From an uncultured Zoogloea sp. (GTDB lineage: Bacteria > Pseudomonadota > Gammaproteobacteria > Burkholderiales > Rhodocyclaceae), in the NCBI GenBank assembly GCA_937967645.1, contig CALBTT010000161.1:1-52705 (forward strand): 52,705 nucleotides of DNA, written 5' to 3'. Below, one piece after another: positions 50,427 to 52,705 of this stretch. The notes under the pieces are model-generated. The model saw only the letters and a list, made by a program, of their open reading frames with translations. It did not search any database and had not been told where the DNA came from. The stretch's first letter is position 1; every line of letters starts with the position of its first letter. Position numbers and translations under genes: made by a program.

Positions 50427-50462
50427 AAAAAATATCGAGATTTTTTAAAAATCTCGCTAAAC
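50427..50462 (+). promoter_or_regulatory. 21-base palindrome and possible promoter before the semialdehyde dehydrogenase gene
   Basis: CGAGATTTTT (50436-50445) and its exact complement AAAAATCTCG (50447-50456) flank one T. The adjoining AAATATCGA repeats the sequence seen before the C23O gene (49280-49288). TAAACT at 50458 could be a -10 with TCGAGA at 50435 as a weak -35; the palindrome would then sit in the spacer, as a repressor site would. The remainder of the 241-base gap holds nothing else recognisable. Confidence 0.45.
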
Positions 50463-50606
50463 TAGAGCCTGTGAGTTGGCCGGGAGTGCGTGGCGACTCC
50501 CATGTATCCGATCCATCCGGAAAAGTGTCTCTGCTCCATCGGGCCGTGTGCCCGCCCAGGTGCCGTGACCGACCGGGCCCACGAGACCTCAGACTGCGAG
50601 AAAGAC

Positions 50607-52067
50607 ATGAAAGAATTCAAGAACTTCATCAACGGTGAATACGTCACCAACGTCAGCGGCAAGACCTACGAGAACCGCAATCCGGTGGACAACTCCCTGA
50701 TCGGCATGGTCTATGAAGCCGGTCAGCCCGAGGTGGACGCCGCGGTCGCCGCCGCCAAGGCCGCCCTGCACGGCCCCTGGGGCAAGCTGTCGGTGGTCGA
50801 GCGCTGTGCCATGCTCGATGCCATCGTGGCCGAGATCAATCACCGCTTCGATGACTTCCTGCAGGCCGAGATCGCCGACACCGGCAAGCCGGCCCACCTG
50901 GCCTCCCACATCGACATCCCCCGCGGCGCGGCCAACTTCAAGATCTTCACCGATACCATCAAGAACGTCTCCACCGAGTCCTTCGAGATGCGTACCCCCG
51001 ACGGCAAGACCGCCCGCAGCTACGGCGTGCGCACCCCGCGCGGCGTGATCGCCGTGATCAGCCCGTGGAACCTGCCCCTGCTGCTGATGACCTGGAAGGT
51101 CGGTCCGGCCCTGGCCTGCGGCAACACCGTGGTGGTCAAGCCCTCCGAAGTCACCCCGGCCACCGCCACCCTGCTGGGTGAAGTGATGAACAAGGTCGGC
51201 GTGCCCGCCGGCGTGTACAACGTGATCAACGGCTACGGTGTGAACTCCGCCGGCGCCATGCTGACCGCCCACCCTGACGTCAATGGCGTCACCTTCACCG
51301 GCGAGACCAAGACCGGCACGGCCATCATGAAGGCCGCCGCCGACGGCATCCGTCCGGTGTCCCTGGAACTGGGTGGCAAGAACGCCGCCGTGGTGTTCGC
51401 CGATTGCGACTTCGAGGTGGCGGTGAGCACCGTGACCCGCTCCGTGTTCGAAAACTGCGGCCAGGTCTGTCTGGGCACCGAGCGCGTGTATGTGCAGCGC
51501 CCGATCTTCGACAAGTTCGTCGCCGCCCTGAAGGAAAAAGCCGAAGGCATGAAGCCGGGCCGTCCCTTCGACCATGACACCAAGATCGGTCCCCTGGTCA
51601 GCAAGGTGCACCAGAAGAAGGTGCTCTCCTACTACGAGCGCGCCAAGGCCGAAGGCGCCACCATCGTCACCGGCGGTGGCGTGCCCAACATGCCGGACGA
51701 CCTGAAGGACGGCTGCTGGGTCGAACCCACCATCTGGACCGGTCTGCCGGAAACCGCCTCCGTGGTGCGTGAGGAGATCTTCGGACCGTGCTGCCACATC
51801 CAGCCCTTCGACACCGAAGAAGAGGCCGTGCGCATGGCCAACGACACCAAGTACGGCCTGGCCACCTCCATCTACACCCAGGACATCAGCCGCGCCAGCC
51901 GTGTCGCCAGCCAGATCGAAGTGGGCCTGTGCTGGGTCAACAGCTGGTTCCTGCGCGACCTGCGCACCCCCTTCGGTGGTTCCAAGCAGTCCGGTATCGG
52001 TCGTGAGGGGGGGCTGCACTCCCTCGAGTTCTACACCGAACTGCGCAACGTGATGATCAAGTACTAA
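50607..52067 (+). CDS. xylG: 2-hydroxymuconic semialdehyde dehydrogenase (XylG/DmpC type)
   Basis: A 486-residue aldehyde dehydrogenase, the exact length of XylG/DmpC. It oxidises the ring-cleavage product to 2-hydroxymuconate (4-oxalocrotonate branch) with NAD+. Catalytic residues are N155 in SPWNLPLL, E254 in LELGGKN and the nucleophile C288 in NCGQVCLG. The coenzyme motif is FTGETKTG. The C-terminus has FGGSKQSGIGREGGLHSLEFYTELRNV. The ATG at 50607 is chosen by alignment; the frame extends to 50490 without homology. The ribosome site is weak (GAGAAAG). Confidence 0.94.
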   Translation: MKEFKNFINGEYVTNVSGKTYENRNPVDNSLIGMVYEAGQPEVDAAVAAAKAALHGPWGKLSVVERCAMLDAIVAEINHRFDDFLQAEIADTGKPAHLASHIDIPRGAANFKIFTDTIKNVSTESFEMRTPDGKTARSYGVRTPRGVIAVISPWNLPLLLMTWKVGPALACGNTVVVKPSEVTPATATLLGEVMNKVGVPAGVYNVINGYGVNSAGAMLTAHPDVNGVTFTGETKTGTAIMKAAADGIRPVSLELGGKNAAVVFADCDFEVAVSTVTRSVFENCGQVCLGTERVYVQRPIFDKFVAALKEKAEGMKPGRPFDHDTKIGPLVSKVHQKKVLSYYERAKAEGATIVTGGGVPNMPDDLKDGCWVEPTIWTGLPETASVVREEIFGPCCHIQPFDTEEEAVRMANDTKYGLATSIYTQDISRASRVASQIEVGLCWVNSWFLRDLRTPFGGSKQSGIGREGGLHSLEFYTELRNVMIKY

Positions 52068-52077
52068 ACTGCCTCCC

Positions 52078-52094
52078 GCCAGGCTGAGCCTGGC
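52078..52094 (+). other. Small hairpin between xylG and xylJ
   Basis: GCCAGGC-TGA-GCCTGGC, a 7-bp stem with a 3-base loop, ten bases after the dehydrogenase stop. There is no T-tract, and the cluster continues with the hydratase gene 148 bases further on. Confidence 0.4.
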
Positions 52095-52241
52095 CCCTGT
52101 CCTTCACCCATGACGACGGTGTGTCCGCATGTCATGGGGTGGCAGTGACACTGTTCCTCCCGGCGCCCTCCCCAGGGCGCCCGCCGGCCCCGATCCCTCC
52201 CCCGGGGCCGGCACCCCACTTTGCCAAGATACGGAAGAACC

Positions 52242-52705
52242 ATGGACCAGACCAAGATCGAACACTACGGCGACGAGCTGTACAACGCCCTCATCACCCG
52301 CAAGGCGGTGGCCCCGCTGACCGACCGCGAGCCCGAGATCACCATCGAGGACGCCTACCGCATCCAGCTGCGCATGATCCAGCGCCGCGTCGACGCCGGC
52401 GAGACCATCATCGGCAAGAAGATCGGCGTGACCAGCAAGGTGGTCATGGACATGCTCAAGGTCAACCAGCCCGACTTCGGCCAGATGACCTCCGGCATGG
52501 TCTTCAGCGAAGGCGAGGCGATCCGTGCCGACAGCATGATCGCTCCCCGCGCCGAAGCCGAAGTGGCCTTCATCCTCAAGCGTGACCTGGAAGGCCCTGG
52601 CGTCACCCCGGCCGACGTGCTGCGCGCGACCGAGTGCGTGGTGCCCTGCTTCGAGATCGTCGACTCCCGCATCCAGGACTGGAAGATCAAGATCCAGGAC
52701 ACCGT
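52242..52705 (+). CDS. xylJ: 2-oxopent-4-enoate hydratase (XylJ/DmpE type), partial at the window end
   Basis: The first 154 residues of a hydratase, open to the last base with no stop, so the gene continues beyond the window. It begins MDQTKIEHYGDELYNALITRKAVAPLTD. It contains IIGKKIGVTSKVVMDMLKVNQPDFGQMTSGMVF and RAEAEVAFILKRDLEGPGVT, with the Glu-x-Glu-type metal site of this family (EAEVAF), then ECVVPCFEIVDSRIQDW. Full-length relatives are about 260 residues. It hydrates 2-oxopent-4-enoate to 4-hydroxy-2-oxovalerate. The related 4-oxalocrotonate decarboxylase (XylI) is the main alternative, but the N-terminus fits the hydratase better. Confidence 0.85.
   Translation, partial: MDQTKIEHYGDELYNALITRKAVAPLTDREPEITIEDAYRIQLRMIQRRVDAGETIIGKKIGVTSKVVMDMLKVNQPDFGQMTSGMVFSEGEAIRADSMIAPRAEAEVAFILKRDLEGPGVTPADVLRATECVVPCFEIVDSRIQDWKIKIQDT

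Overview
The window is GC-rich chromosomal DNA of a metabolically versatile betaproteobacterium. A Rhodocyclales/Zoogloeaceae member of the Thauera-Azoarcus type is most likely. This rests on the combination of a PhaM-type polyhydroxyalkanoate granule protein, a PEP-CTERM protein, a LivFGHMK-type operon carrying two acyl-CoA ligases, tartrate dehydratase genes, and a benzoate dioxygenase plus catechol meta-cleavage cluster. This is inference from gene content; no rRNA is present. No tRNA, rRNA, CRISPR array, intact insertion sequence or phage gene was seen.

Layout. 1-4.0 kb: a two-gene operon of a PEP-CTERM protein and a large lipoprotein whose C-terminus carries a MepA-like (LAS) zinc peptidase motif. 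4.0-7.8 kb: two YeeE/YedE half-transporters, a FadL-type outer-membrane channel and NADP-glutamate dehydrogenase. The gdhA upstream region has two NtrC-type sites. 8.1-16.7 kb: one operon of long-chain acyl-CoA ligase, livG, livH, livM, livK, livF and a PaaK-like ligase. It is preceded by a PsrA-like palindrome, interrupted by two REP-like paired palindromes, and closed by a strong terminator. 16.8-18.2 kb: an AEC permease and phaM. 18.3-23.9 kb: a hybrid histidine kinase, an orphan ABC-type binding protein and a TonB-dependent receptor, divergent from a LuxR-type response regulator. This looks like a complete but uncharacterised nutrient-sensing system. 24-26.2 kb: a 5'-nucleotidase lipoprotein behind a Pho-box-like repeat, then a REP-like element and a 21-bp tandem repeat array.

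26.2-35.7 kb: central C4 and tartrate metabolism. It contains malic enzyme (maeB), tartrate dehydratase (ttdAB), a tartrate-type MFS transporter, two LysR regulators, tartrate dehydrogenase/decarboxylase (ttuC) and an AEC permease. 35.7-41.6 kb: a hotdog thioesterase and an AraC regulator, divergent from a two-subunit molybdenum hydroxylase (isoquinoline 1-oxidoreductase type) with its XdhC-like and MobA-like maturation proteins.

41.6-52.7 kb: a XylR/DmpR-type sigma-54 activator, divergent from benzoate/toluate 1,2-dioxygenase (three genes), the cis-diol dehydrogenase and an aromatic-acid MFS importer. Then follow catechol 2,3-dioxygenase, 2-hydroxymuconic semialdehyde dehydrogenase and the beginning of 2-oxopent-4-enoate hydratase, which runs off the end. 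Together these genes would import benzoate, convert it to catechol and cleave it by the meta route. A good -24/-12 sequence and two candidate activator sites lie between the activator and the dioxygenase genes. The ring-cleavage genes have their own AT-rich palindromic promoter regions.
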